From Dyella sp. RRB7 (GTDB lineage: Bacteria; Pseudomonadota; Gammaproteobacteria; Xanthomonadales; Rhodanobacteraceae), in contig NZ_JAKWJS010000005.1 in assembly GCF_022761115.1 (NCBI RefSeq), forward strand, positions 62,001-126,000: 64,000 nt of DNA. The letters are read 5' to 3'. The stretch's first letter is position 1. Every line of letters begins with the position of its first letter. A program made the translations under genes and the position numbers. The notes under the pieces are model-generated. The model saw nothing but the letters and a program-made list of their open reading frames with translations, had not been told where the DNA came from and searched no databases. Of the stretch, positions 36,844 to 44,663 are shown one piece after another.

Positions 36844-36984
36844 TGTGGTGATTCTGCGGAACCGTGACTTGTGTTGGCGTACAGCGCGGGTGAAAGAAGT
36901 ATTCACGTCGCAGACGGCGGCGGCTCGCCAGAATCGTCGAACCGTCTCGCCCTGGCGAAGCCGGCATCAGACAGGAGAGAGTGC

Positions 36985-37419
36985 ATGACGATGTGGAAAA
37001 GCATGGGTGCGGTGGCGCTGGCACTGGCCGGTTGGGTCATGGTGAGTCCGGCGCACGCGGGCGACATCGAGTGCAAGATGAATTTCCGCCTGTCGGGCTG
37101 GTCAGTGTTCTATCAGACCGCCACTGGCAGCGGCACCGTCCATTGCAGCAACGGCCAGAGCATGGCCGTGCATATCCGCGTGAAGGGCGGCGGCATCACC
37201 TTCGGCAAGAGTCAGATCGATAATGGCGTGGGCAAATTCTCCGGGGTGACCAGCCTCAGCGAGATCAAGGGCCACTATGCCGACGCCGGCGTACACGCGG
37301 GTGCGTCCAAGTCCGCGGGGGCGCGGGTGATGACCAAGGGCAATGTCTCGCTGGCCCTCAGCGGCACCGGCAAGGGCTGGGACCTGGGCGTGGCGTTCGG
37401 GGCTTTCATCATCGAGTGA
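36985..37419 (+). CDS. Secreted protein of unknown function
   Basis: A 144-residue product with a Sec signal peptide (MTMWKSMGAVALALAGWVMVSPAHA). The mature part is Gly-rich and beta-like (GDIECKMNFRLSGWSVFYQT, GSGTVHCSNGQSM) with one cysteine pair, ending WDLGVAFGAFIIE. This resembles the small secreted proteins of unknown role found in Xanthomonadales. AGGAGAGAG before the start at 36985 is an unusually long purine Shine-Dalgarno, complementary to the loop of the adjacent minus-strand hairpin. Confidence 0.75.
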   Translation: MTMWKSMGAVALALAGWVMVSPAHAGDIECKMNFRLSGWSVFYQTATGSGTVHCSNGQSMAVHIRVKGGGITFGKSQIDNGVGKFSGVTSLSEIKGHYADAGVHAGASKSAGARVMTKGNVSLALSGTGKGWDLGVAFGAFIIE

Positions 37420-37520
37420 CGCAGTTTCGTACGCCACGCCTGGCTTGCATTCGATCGCGGGCCGGCTAAGGTGGCGCAATCCGTACGCTTTGGTACGTTT
37501 TGTTCGACGAGGAACTCCCC

Positions 37521-38189
37521 ATGTCCGCCCTCTCCGGCACGGCTCTCCCCCGTTATGGCTTCGGCGACGAACTCGCCAGCAGCGTCATCCATGGCATCGG
37601 CATTTTGCTGAGCATTGCCGGGTTGGCCATCCTGGTGGCCTTCGCCTCGCTTTACGGTGATGCACGTGACGTGGTGGCCTGTGCCGTGTTCGGCACCACG
37701 CTGATCCTCTGCTATACGGCGTCCACGCTCTATCACTCCATTCCCGGCGTGCTGGCCAAGCGTGTGCTGCGCACGTTCGACCATATCGCGATCTTCCTGC
37801 TGATCGCCGGCACCTATACGCCGTTCACCCTGATCGCGCTGCCCGGCGCGTGGGGCTGGAGCCTGTTCAGCATCATCTGGGCGCTGGCGATCATGGGGAG
37901 TGCGCTGGAGCTTGGCTTGCTCAAGCAATACCGCAAGCTGGCCGTGCTGATGTATGTGGGCATGGGCTGGGTGGGGTTGATCGCGTTCAAGCCGCTCTCC
38001 CAGCATCTGCAGACCGGCGGCATGGTGTTGCTGATCGCGGGCGGCGTGGCCTACACGCTGGGCGTGCCGTTCTACCTGTGGCGCAAGCTGCCGTATCACC
38101 ATTCGGTGTGGCATTTCTTCGTGTTGGCCGGCAGCGTGCTGCACTACCTGGCCGTACTGTTCTACGTGATTCCCGACGCGCCGGCGTGA
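37521..38189 (+). CDS. Hemolysin III family (PAQR) membrane protein
   Basis: A 222-residue, seven-helix protein. The HlyIII/YqfA/PAQR signature is seen as SVIHGIGILLS near the start, YHSIPGVLAKRVLRTFDHIAIFLLIAGTYTPF in the middle, and YHHSVWHFFVLAGSVLHYLAVLFYV at the end, supplying the conserved metal-binding His and Asp residues. The E. coli relative (TrhA/YqfA) is linked to membrane-energy control. GAGGA precedes the start. Confidence 0.88.
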   Translation: MSALSGTALPRYGFGDELASSVIHGIGILLSIAGLAILVAFASLYGDARDVVACAVFGTTLILCYTASTLYHSIPGVLAKRVLRTFDHIAIFLLIAGTYTPFTLIALPGAWGWSLFSIIWALAIMGSALELGLLKQYRKLAVLMYVGMGWVGLIAFKPLSQHLQTGGMVLLIAGGVAYTLGVPFYLWRKLPYHHSVWHFFVLAGSVLHYLAVLFYVIPDAPA

Positions 38190-38240
38190 ATCACGCGCCC
38201 GACGCGCTGCGTCGAGATCCCGTTTTGTTTCAAGCGGAAG

Positions 38241-38266
38241 AAAAGGCCGCGCGCGAAGGCGCGGCC
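38241..38266 (-). terminator. Intrinsic terminator for the DUF885 gene
   Basis: On the minus strand: stem GGCCGCGC (38266-38259) / GCGCGGCC (38252-38245) with a 6-nt loop and TTTTCTT after it (38244 downward). It lies 38 bases past the stop of the DUF885 gene. Confidence 0.75.
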
Positions 38267-38303
38267 TCGATGGGCAACGGGGACAGCGAGGTCCCCGCCG
38301 ACA

Positions 38304-40076
38304 TCACTTCTTCTGTTGCGACGGGATGAACTGTGTGCGCACCGCCTCGGCGAGCTGTTCGGGCGGCAACAGGCCCTGGCCGATCACGAAGTCGTTGAAG
38401 GCCTGGCGGTTGAAGTTCTTGCCCAGTGCCAGCTCGGCATTCAATCGGGTCTGTTGCAGGCGCATATAGCCGTAGAAGTAGGCCGTGGCCTGGCCGGGAC
38501 TGTCGAAGGTGTAGCGGTCCAGTTCCTGGCGCGTCATCGCTTCGGACAGGCCCACGTCATTGCGCAACACGTCGTGCGCGCGTTCCTTGCTGATCAGGCC
38601 GAGGTTGAGCATCGGGTCGAGGTATGCGCGGGCCGCGCGCATCAGGCGGGCCTGCAGGGCGGCGAACTGGCCGGCCGGCGGCTCGTACGGCAGCATTTCC
38701 GATTCGGCATACAGCGCCCAGCCTTCCACGTTGACGCTGTTGAAGGCGAACAGGCTGCGCGCCAGCGACACGCCGCGCTCCACCATCGCCGCGAACTGCA
38801 GTTCGTGGCCCGGGCGACCTTCATGCGAGGTGAGCGTCCAGGCTGCGGCTTTATAGGTGAAGTCGTCATACGCATCGGACTTGTCGCCGCTGGCCGACGG
38901 GTTGCCCATGGTCAGCACGAAAGTGCCTTGTTCGCCGTGGTTGTTGATGAAGGGCGGCGGGTCCATGTGCGGCGCGGGCACGGCGGCGGCTTCCGCTTCC
39001 GAGGCCAGGCGCATCTGCATCTTGCGCTGCGGCAGCGTCACGATGTGCTCGCGGCGGATGATGTCTTCGATCTTGCCGATGATGTCGTGATACCACGGCA
39101 CCACATCGTCCTTGCCCAGTTGCTGTTGCTTGAGCGCCTTGAGCACGTCGCGATAGTCGGTGGCCTGGATGCCCTCGGCCTTGGCCACCACCGGCGCCAT
39201 CATCTGCATGGTGGAACGCAGCTCCACGAACTCCAGCTGCGCTTCCTTGATGAGCTGTTCCGGCGGAATGTCGATGCCGACCTGCTTGAGATCGTAGGCA
39301 TACATCGGTTCGGGCAGGCGGAAGTCCGCGCGGGCGCGCGGCACGATGGTGGTGCGCACCCAGGCGTCGTAGTCCTTCAGCTGGCTGTCCAGTGCATCGA
39401 GCGCGGCCTTGCCCTCGGCATCGTCGAGCTTGTACTTGGTGAACAGCTGGCGGATGCCATCGGCGTAGCGCTGGGTGTTGGAAAGCTTCTGCTCCACTTC
39501 ACCCTTGTAGGGGCCGATCAGGTCCTTCTCGCCGAGGCGGGCCGTGGTCTGCGCCTTGGCCAGCTCGGTGATCGGCGTGCAGCCCGGCGCCTTGCCGACA
39601 TAGCATTCCAGGCGCTTGAGCGCGGACGGGCGACGCTTGGCGTCCACGTCGTCCTTCAGCAGCACGAACTCGCCGTTGAAGATCAGCTCGCCGACGTCCT
39701 GGTACGGCAGCATGTACTTGTGGTTGAGGTCGATGCCTTCGATCTGCAGGTCGGCGGCCTTGATCAGGATCTGCAGATCCTGCCGCACGTTGGTGTCCTT
39801 CTCGTCGGCCAGCATTTTCCCCAGCCTGGTCTTGGCGTCCACCAGCGCGGCGCGCGAGCGCGCATCCACGTCCGGCTTGAGGTCGACCACCTTGTCGTCG
39901 AAGCCGGGCAGGCCGACCTGCGAAGCGAATTCCGGGTTGAACCTGGCCAGTACCTCCAGCATCACCTTGGAGTCGGCATTGCTGCGTTCGATCCAGCTGG
40001 GCGTCTTCGTATCGGCTTGGGCCGAGCCGGCCGCGGCGAGCGCAACGGCCATGGTTAGGGCGAGACGTTTGATCAT
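38304..40076 (-). CDS. DUF885 family putative metallopeptidase
   Basis: A 590-residue secreted protein. The signal peptide MIKRLALTMAVALAAAGSAQA is followed by a large helical DUF885 domain. A zinc-peptidase-like motif HEGRPGHELQF (HExxxGHE) is seen near residues 417-427 in TLTSHEGRPGHELQF, with downstream EGWALYAESEM. It is likely a periplasmic carboxypeptidase-like enzyme. The start at 40076 is chosen for the signal peptide; the frame is open up to 40385 but only as shadow of the upstream gene. Confidence 0.88.
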   Translation of the reverse strand: MIKRLALTMAVALAAAGSAQADTKTPSWIERSNADSKVMLEVLARFNPEFASQVGLPGFDDKVVDLKPDVDARSRAALVDAKTRLGKMLADEKDTNVRQDLQILIKAADLQIEGIDLNHKYMLPYQDVGELIFNGEFVLLKDDVDAKRRPSALKRLECYVGKAPGCTPITELAKAQTTARLGEKDLIGPYKGEVEQKLSNTQRYADGIRQLFTKYKLDDAEGKAALDALDSQLKDYDAWVRTTIVPRARADFRLPEPMYAYDLKQVGIDIPPEQLIKEAQLEFVELRSTMQMMAPVVAKAEGIQATDYRDVLKALKQQQLGKDDVVPWYHDIIGKIEDIIRREHIVTLPQRKMQMRLASEAEAAAVPAPHMDPPPFINNHGEQGTFVLTMGNPSASGDKSDAYDDFTYKAAAWTLTSHEGRPGHELQFAAMVERGVSLARSLFAFNSVNVEGWALYAESEMLPYEPPAGQFAALQARLMRAARAYLDPMLNLGLISKERAHDVLRNDVGLSEAMTRQELDRYTFDSPGQATAYFYGYMRLQQTRLNAELALGKNFNRQAFNDFVIGQGLLPPEQLAEAVRTQFIPSQQKK

Positions 40077-40156
40077 GATTGGAGATCCCCGGGGAGGAAG
40101 TGCATCGAGCCTAAAGGGGGCCGTGCGTCCCGCCATGTGCCGAAGGTCGCAGGCCG

Positions 40157-40639
40157 TCAAACCAGCATGGCGAAGGCGAACAGCCCGATCATCATGAAGG
40201 AGATCACCAGCTTGACCAGCGTACCGAACAACAGTCCCAGCCAGGTGCCCACGCCCACATGGGCCGAACGCAGCACGCTGGTACCCGAGGCCAGCTCGCC
40301 CAGCACCGCGCCGACGAACGGGCCGAGCAGCAGGCCGGCGATGCCGAGGAACATGCCGACCAGCGTGCCCAGCGCAGCACCCCACAGCGCCAGCTTGCTG
40401 GCGCCCACGCGCTTGGCGCCGAGCGTGCTGGCCACCAAGTCGACCACTACGCCCAGGGCGCCGAGCGCACCGATCACCACCAGCCAGCCCGTCCTCAGGT
40501 GCCGATAATCATCCACCGCCGCGACCAGCCAGATGCCGCCGAAGATCATCGGGATGCCCGGCAGCGCCGGCAGGATGGTGCCGGCCAGGCCCGCCACGAT
40601 CAACGCGGCGGCCAGCAGGTACAGCACGATCTCCAGCAT
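40157..40639 (-). CDS. DUF456 domain membrane protein
   Basis: A 160-residue protein with about four to five hydrophobic helices. The DUF456 pattern is visible as VAGLAGTILPALPGIPMIFGGIW, GALGVVVDLVASTLGAKRVGASK and FLGIAGLLLGPFVGAVLGEL. Function is unknown. The start at 40639 follows GGAGAACACC; longer frames to 40924 are shadow. Same strand as the DUF885 gene and divergent from the kinase-like gene. Confidence 0.85.
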   Translation of the reverse strand: MLEIVLYLLAAALIVAGLAGTILPALPGIPMIFGGIWLVAAVDDYRHLRTGWLVVIGALGALGVVVDLVASTLGAKRVGASKLALWGAALGTLVGMFLGIAGLLLGPFVGAVLGELASGTSVLRSAHVGVGTWLGLLFGTLVKLVISFMMIGLFAFAMLV

Positions 40640-40727
40640 GGTGTTCTCCGCGCGGTGGCAGCGGGCGGCTGCCGGATCGGCGACAATATGCCCGAATGCG
40701 GTGCCGGCCACGAATGCGCGCCGCTCG

Positions 40728-41399
40728 ATGGCTGGCGGACGACCTGTGGATACCTCGCGCGACACCTTGCTCAAAGCCGACGAACTCGGGCGCATCGAAA
40801 TGACCGAGCGCGGCGGTGTGCCCGTGATCCGTCGCGACATTGTGGCGGCACGCTGGTGGGCGCGTTCGTTCGCGCGGCGGGCGGCGGCACGCGAGGCGCG
40901 CGCCCTGGCCAAGCTCGACGGCATCGACGGCGTGCCGGCATTGCTGGGCTGGAACGGTCACGAGCTGCTGCGCGGCTACATCGCCGGCGCCCCCATGCAG
41001 CAGGCGCAGCCTCGCGACAAGGCTTATTACCGCGATGCCTTGCGCCTGCTCGCGCGCCTGCATCGGCGTGGCATCGTGCACAACGACCTGGCCAAGGAAC
41101 CGAACTGGCTGGTGCGTATCGATGGCCGCCCGGCGCTGGTGGATTTCCAGATTGCCTGGACCCGGGGGCGGCGTGGTCCGCTGTTCCGCTTGCTGGCGCG
41201 TGAAGACGTGCGTCACCTGCTCAAGCACAAGCGCACGTATTGTCCGCAGGCGTTGAGCGCGCGCCAGCGCGCCATCCTCGGCACGCCCGCGCCCCATGCG
41301 CGAGTGTGGCGTGCGACCGGCAAGCGTCTCTACAAGCTCATCGCCCGCCGCGTGTTCGGCTACTGGGACAACGAAGGCCAGGGCCGCGTGCGCGATTGA
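40728..41399 (+). CDS. RIO/Kdo-kinase-like protein
   Basis: A 223-residue single-domain kinase-like protein. The catalytic loop is GIVHNDLAKEPNWLV (HxDLxKxxN), followed by the metal-binding VDFQIAW and a basic C-terminus. An N-terminal Lys/Glu scaffold is less obvious. The layout resembles RIO-type or lipopolysaccharide Kdo/WaaP kinases, with a protein or LPS substrate undetermined. The start at 40728 is the first codon clear of the divergent DUF456 gene. Confidence 0.75.
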   Translation: MAGGRPVDTSRDTLLKADELGRIEMTERGGVPVIRRDIVAARWWARSFARRAAAREARALAKLDGIDGVPALLGWNGHELLRGYIAGAPMQQAQPRDKAYYRDALRLLARLHRRGIVHNDLAKEPNWLVRIDGRPALVDFQIAWTRGRRGPLFRLLAREDVRHLLKHKRTYCPQALSARQRAILGTPAPHARVWRATGKRLYKLIARRVFGYWDNEGQGRVRD

Positions 41400-41410
41400 C
41401 CACGCGGCCC
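41381..41410. terminator. Hairpin spanning convergent gene ends
   Basis: Perfect 10-bp inverted repeat GGGCCGCGTG (41381-41390) / CACGCGGCCC (41401-41410) around the kinase-gene stop codon, eight bases from the ferredoxin reductase stop. No T tract on either side. Its stem sequence resembles that of the terminator at 13321. Confidence 0.4.
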
Positions 41411-41417
41411 GCCGCGA

Positions 41418-42194
41418 TCACTTCTCGACGAACGCCCGCTCGATCACATAGTCGCCCGGCTCGCGCGTACGCGGCGACACCTGGAAGCCGCGGCTGTCGA
41501 GCAGGGCGCAGGTATCGTCCAGCATCGAGGGGCTGCCGCACAGCATCACGCGATCGATGGCCGGGTCCAGCGGCGGCAGGCCGGTGGCCTTGCCCATCGC
41601 GCCATCCACGATGGCGTCGGTGATGCGACCCTGGTTGCGGAACGCTTCGCGCGTCACCGTGGGGTAGTAGATCAGCTTCTCGCGCACCAATTCGCCGAGG
41701 TACTCGTGCTGGGGCAGTTCCTGCTCCAGATAGTCCCTGTAGGCCAGGTCGTTGACGTTGCGCACGCCGTGCGCGATCACGATTTTCTCGTAGCGCTCGT
41801 AGGTTTCCGGGTCGCGCACCAGGCTCATGAACGGCGCCAGCCCGGTGCCGGTGCCAAGCAGGTAGAGGTGCTTGCCCGGCTTGAGGTCGTTGAGCACCAG
41901 CGTGCCGGTGGGCTTGCGGCTGACGATCAGCGGGTCGCCCGGCTTGAGGTGCTGCAGGCGCGAGGTCAGCGGGCCATCCGGCACCTTGATGCTGAAGAAC
42001 TCCAGGTGCTCCTCGTAGTTCGCGCTGGCGATGGAATAGGCGCGCATCAGCGGGCGCCCCTCCACCTCCAGCCCGATCATCACGAACTGGCCGCTGTCGA
42101 AGCGGAAGCCAGGGTCGCGCGTGGTGCGGAAGCTGAAGAGACTGTCGTTCCAGTGGTGCACGTCGATCACGTGCTCCGTCGCCAATGCCACCAT
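41418..42194 (-). CDS. fpr: Ferredoxin--NADP+ reductase
   Basis: A 258-residue flavoprotein of the bacterial Fpr class. The FAD motif is RAYSIASANY, the pyrophosphate loop GTGTGLAPFMSLVRD, the NADPH motif CGSPSMLDDT, and the C-terminus ends ERAFVEK, with the aromatic-plus-tail arrangement of subclass I. It passes electrons between NADPH and ferredoxin or flavodoxin and supports oxidative-stress defence. Confidence 0.92.
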   Translation of the reverse strand: MVALATEHVIDVHHWNDSLFSFRTTRDPGFRFDSGQFVMIGLEVEGRPLMRAYSIASANYEEHLEFFSIKVPDGPLTSRLQHLKPGDPLIVSRKPTGTLVLNDLKPGKHLYLLGTGTGLAPFMSLVRDPETYERYEKIVIAHGVRNVNDLAYRDYLEQELPQHEYLGELVREKLIYYPTVTREAFRNQGRITDAIVDGAMGKATGLPPLDPAIDRVMLCGSPSMLDDTCALLDSRGFQVSPRTREPGDYVIERAFVEK

Positions 42195-42556
42195 TGCCGG
42201 TTACCGTCGCTAGGAAAGAAGGGGCTGCGGGCAAGCCATCGACCAGAGGCCGACGCCGGACTCGTATGGGGAAGGCGGAACGCCGCTGCGCCTGACGAGT
42301 GCTGCCCTTAGGTTGCAGCGCATAAGTGCGCATTATGCCATTGCCCGGCACGCTGTTCATGCGGTGCCGGGCGCGCCGTCCGCATCGGCGCGGGCGGGCT
42401 CCCGGCAAGGCCCCGCATGGCGGGACGCCCGGCGCGGGCGGCTTTTGGGACTCGCGGCACGCAAATTACTGCGGCATCATGCCGCGCGGAGGGTCGGCGG
42501 GACGCCGGGATGGCCTGCCACGACATCCTCGATCCGACATCGCCAGGGGATAGGGC
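42195..42556. other. Gene-free divergent region
   Basis: These 362 bases separate the divergent fpr and TMEM175-like genes. They are very GC-rich, contain several imperfect GC hairpins around 42361-42440 and an ACAAATTACT-like AT stretch near 42463. No ORF with coding character, promoter of good quality or known RNA was recognised. Confidence 0.6.
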
Positions 42557-43189
42557 ATGACGCAGGACGTGGAGCAACCCATCATCGATCGGCAAGCGGG
42601 GCAGCGGCATCTCGAGCGGCTGGTGATGCTGTCCGATGGCATCTTTGCCATTGCCATCACGCTGTCGGCGATCGAAATCAGGCCGGAGCAGCAGGACGGC
42701 GCCTCGTTGTGGCAGGCGTGGGCCGTGCCGCTGGCGATCTATTTCCTGAGCTTCTTCCTGATCGGGCAGGTGTGGATGGTGCACCGGCGCATCGTGTCGC
42801 ATCTGCGCGACATCGACGGGCCCGGCACCGTCATCAACATGCTGTTGCTGAGCCTGGTGGCGCTGGTGCCGGTGGTGGTGCGCTTCACCATCACCCATCC
42901 CAGCCAGGGCCAGGCGGTGATCGTCTATGCGCTCTCCTTTGTCATCACCTATGGCTGCATGGCGCTGCTGTGGGCTTATGTCGCCTTCATCGCCAGGCTG
43001 GCGCCCGAGCTGCCGCGCGCGGCAGCGCGCGAACTGCTGTTCAAGCTGATCTTCGCGGTGGTCCTGTGCGCTGCCGCGATGCTGTACCTGCTCGGCTCCC
43101 TGGTGGGGGCCTGCGTGTTTGGCCTGGCCGCGGCGGGGGTGCGCTGGCTGGCCTGGCGCCAGGGCCGGCGGGCGGCCACGGTGCCCTGA
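42557..43189 (+). CDS. TMEM175/DUF1211 family potassium channel-like protein
   Basis: A 210-residue, six-helix protein. The hallmark of the bacterial TMEM175 group is present as RLVMLSDGIFAIAITL (SDGIFAIAITL at residues 26-36), where the SDG segment forms the pore-lining helix start. Members are K+-selective channels without a canonical TVGYG filter. This is the second putative K+ channel in the window. Confidence 0.85.
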   Translation: MTQDVEQPIIDRQAGQRHLERLVMLSDGIFAIAITLSAIEIRPEQQDGASLWQAWAVPLAIYFLSFFLIGQVWMVHRRIVSHLRDIDGPGTVINMLLLSLVALVPVVVRFTITHPSQGQAVIVYALSFVITYGCMALLWAYVAFIARLAPELPRAAARELLFKLIFAVVLCAAAMLYLLGSLVGACVFGLAAAGVRWLAWRQGRRAATVP

Positions 43190-43211
43190 CCGAGCCGGTA
43201 CAATAGGCCGC

Positions 43212-43310
43212 ATGTCAGCCCCCGCCTCACCGCTTCGCCAGCCGCTGCAAAAAGACGACTGGCGCCTCACCGTCGCGCCCATGATGGATAGGACCGGGCA
43301 GGGAACATAA
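43212..43310 (+). pseudogene. dusA: Truncated 5' copy of dusA
   Basis: A 32-codon reading frame whose residues DDWRLTVAPMMD match the start of the complete dusA product 1.45 kb downstream (EDFRLAVAPMLD). The leaders of both copies also match (GTACAAT 11 bases before the ATG in each). After codon 26 the frame loses similarity and stops inside a 31-bp repeat. This is the expected scar when an element inserts in the 5' end of dusA and supplies a replacement 5' end. Confidence 0.75.
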
Positions 43311-43362
43311 GCCTTTAACGGCAATGGTTTAGGGAGCATAAGCCTTTAACGGCAATGGTTTA
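43301..43362 (+). repeat. 31-bp tandem direct repeat
   Basis: Two 31-bp units (43301-43331 and 43332-43362) differ by one base (GGGAACATAA versus GGGAGCATAA at the start) and share GCCTTTAACGGCAATGGTTTA. A partial third unit GGGTCATA follows at 43363. They sit exactly at the point where similarity to dusA ends. Confidence 0.9.
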
Positions 43363-43465
43363 GGGTCATACCTGCTTTCCCATGTTGCCCCCTTGTTGCC
43401 CCGAAGGGCTTGCCGTGGAGCGGCTGGGCCTTGCCGCGCTGATGGTGACTCGGCAAGCTCGGAGC

Positions 43466-43489
43466 GTCCGCTTCCGACCCAGAGCGGAC
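43466..43489 (+). repeat. Cassette hairpin repeat R1
   Basis: Arms GTCCGCT (43466-43472) and AGCGGAC (43483-43489) with loop containing CCGACCC. First of three same-orientation copies; lies upstream of the first island gene. Confidence 0.85.
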
Positions 43490-43584
43490 AGTTCATGGAG
43501 AACAACGTAGGGCGGGTCTTGAGGCGGCGGTAGGAAAAGTCAGCCTCGATCTCAAATGACTCATCAACCGCAGGGAGAAGTGTT

Positions 43585-44288
43585 GTGGCGCTCGCAACGG
43601 AAGCATTGGCCATTTTTCTAAAGGGGTCTGGCGATGTGGGCTTGGTCTACTACCGAAGTGAGCAGCCAGGGGCTGGTTACCTTTTCATCGCACTTCTAGG
43701 TTTTTTTGTCGCTCTATTTCTATATCAGGCGTATCGCAGGAAGAAGACTGCAGCAGAGGGGCCTCCAGATCCCTCGGCGTACTGGCGGGCGGGTACCGAG
43801 CCACGGGGCGGCAGAGGTGTAACAAGCTTCGGATACTCAAGAGGCACACTCGTCTTCTTGCGCTACTTCACCTTACTGCCCTTGCTTTTTGGCCCAGCCA
43901 TCTATTTATTGTCGTCACCGCGGCCAACGGGAGTGGACCTTTTGGGATTGGCCGGGTTCGAAATATTCGTAGTGCTTGCGTTCTATATGGGTTATCGAGC
44001 GTGTGTCGCGTACTCGATCAAGGTGACGCCTGATTCCATCTTGATCAATGGCCTTTTCCGACAAAGAGAGTTTCTGTTCTCTTCGCTCGGCAAAGTGGCT
44101 CTTCTGGAGGGGGCGGTAGAGGGCCACGCTACGTTTTGGCGTTATACGACCAGAAAGAAAAGCAGCTATGCACACTAAGTAATGGGGTTGAGCGGTTCGA
44201 AGAGATGGTGGCTCTCATCAAGGAGGCCGCTTTCGCGGCAGGCACGCCGTACCGCTATCGAGACATGTGGGGATGCTGGACAACCTGA
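43585..44288 (+). pseudogene. Island gene 1: membrane protein with a frameshift
   Basis: It starts with GTG at 43585 after GGGAGAAG. The first 197 codons (to 44178) encode about three hydrophobic segments (YLFIALLGFFVALFLYQAY, LPLLFGPAIYLL and FEIFVVLAFYMGYRA) and the beginning of a soluble PH-like region (SILINGLFRQREFLFSSLGKV, with the following EGAVEG). In the next frame, from about 44133, the sequence continues as convincing protein (LALYDQKEKQLCTLSNGVER, then EEMVALIKEAAF) to a stop at 44286-44288. Adding one T to the run at 44134-44137 joins them into about 235 residues. This is a recent inactivation or a sequencing error. The family was not recognised. Confidence 0.65.
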
Positions 44289-44299
44289 CACGAGAATAT

Positions 44300-44323
44300 G
44301 TCCGCTTCCGACCCGAAGCGGAC
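44300..44323 (+). repeat. Cassette hairpin repeat R2
   Basis: Nine-bp arms GTCCGCTTC (44300-44308) and GAAGCGGAC (44315-44323) with the loop CGACCC. It lies 12 bases after the end of island gene 1 and before island gene 2. Confidence 0.85.
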
Positions 44324-44355
44324 GCTCAAGTAAATGAAATTTGGAGGAGCACTAA

Positions 44356-44568
44356 ATGCCAGTAACGAAGCATCCGACTGTCGTTTGGCTGGTACTCCTT
44401 GGTCTGTTGATTATTTGGGCCGCTACCTACTATGTCGCCTGGCGGCTTGGAGCGCCGCGTTGGGGGTTAACAGCGATCTCCTGTATCGGGGGGGCTGCTA
44501 TAGGCATTTTAGTAGGGCGCCTACGTTTAGCTAGGCGAAACAAGAGTGCTGGCGTTGAGGTCAGATAA
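44356..44568 (+). CDS. Island gene 2: small two-helix membrane protein
   Basis: A 70-residue protein with two hydrophobic segments (VVWLVLLGLLIIWAATYYVA and GLTAISCIGGAAIGILVG) and a basic tail. GGAGGAG lies eight bases before the ATG, a strong Shine-Dalgarno. No family was recognised. The stop is four bases before repeat R3, as expected of a compact cassette. Confidence 0.65.
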   Translation: MPVTKHPTVVWLVLLGLLIIWAATYYVAWRLGAPRWGLTAISCIGGAAIGILVGRLRLARRNKSAGVEVR

Positions 44569-44572
44569 AACT

Positions 44573-44596
44573 GTCCGCTCCCGACCCGTAGCGGAC
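44573..44596 (+). repeat. Cassette hairpin repeat R3
   Basis: Arms GTCCGCT (44573-44579) and AGCGGAC (44590-44596) with the loop CCCGACCCGT, same orientation as R1 and R2. It is the last element before the dusA promoter region. Confidence 0.85.
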
Positions 44597-44663
44597 CTTA
44601 GGCAGATGATCCCGCTGCCTGACTCGGGCACGCCGTCTCGGCCGGCCGGGTACAATTCGCGGC

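Larger units (their letters stand above)
43290..44663 (+). mobile_element. Small dusA-associated genomic island (remnant)
   Basis: This segment lies between the broken dusA 5' copy and the intact dusA gene. It is visibly AT-richer than its surroundings, contains two small genes unlike their neighbours, a 31-bp tandem repeat at the left end and three copies of one hairpin repeat. No integrase, transposase or resolvase was found, so it is a remnant or a non-autonomous unit. Boundaries are approximate: the left junction falls near 43290-43300, the right near the dusA start. Confidence 0.6.

Noticed and set aside
38316-40058. 580-codon open frame antisense to the DUF885 gene
   Set aside because: His/Arg/Leu-rich shadow of a gene with clear signal peptide and HExxxGH motif.
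42308-43339. 343-codon minus-strand frame across the TMEM175-like gene
   Set aside because: Arg/His/Gln-rich shadow; the plus-strand protein has conserved channel motifs.
43329-43613. 94-codon minus-strand frame at the island left end as an integrase fragment
   Set aside because: No tyrosine recombinase or serine recombinase residues can be seen and the frame has no ribosome site.
43466-44596. Calling the island repeats integron attC sites
   Set aside because: They are short perfect palindromes without the R/L box sequences (RYYYAAC/GTTRRRY) or an integrase gene.
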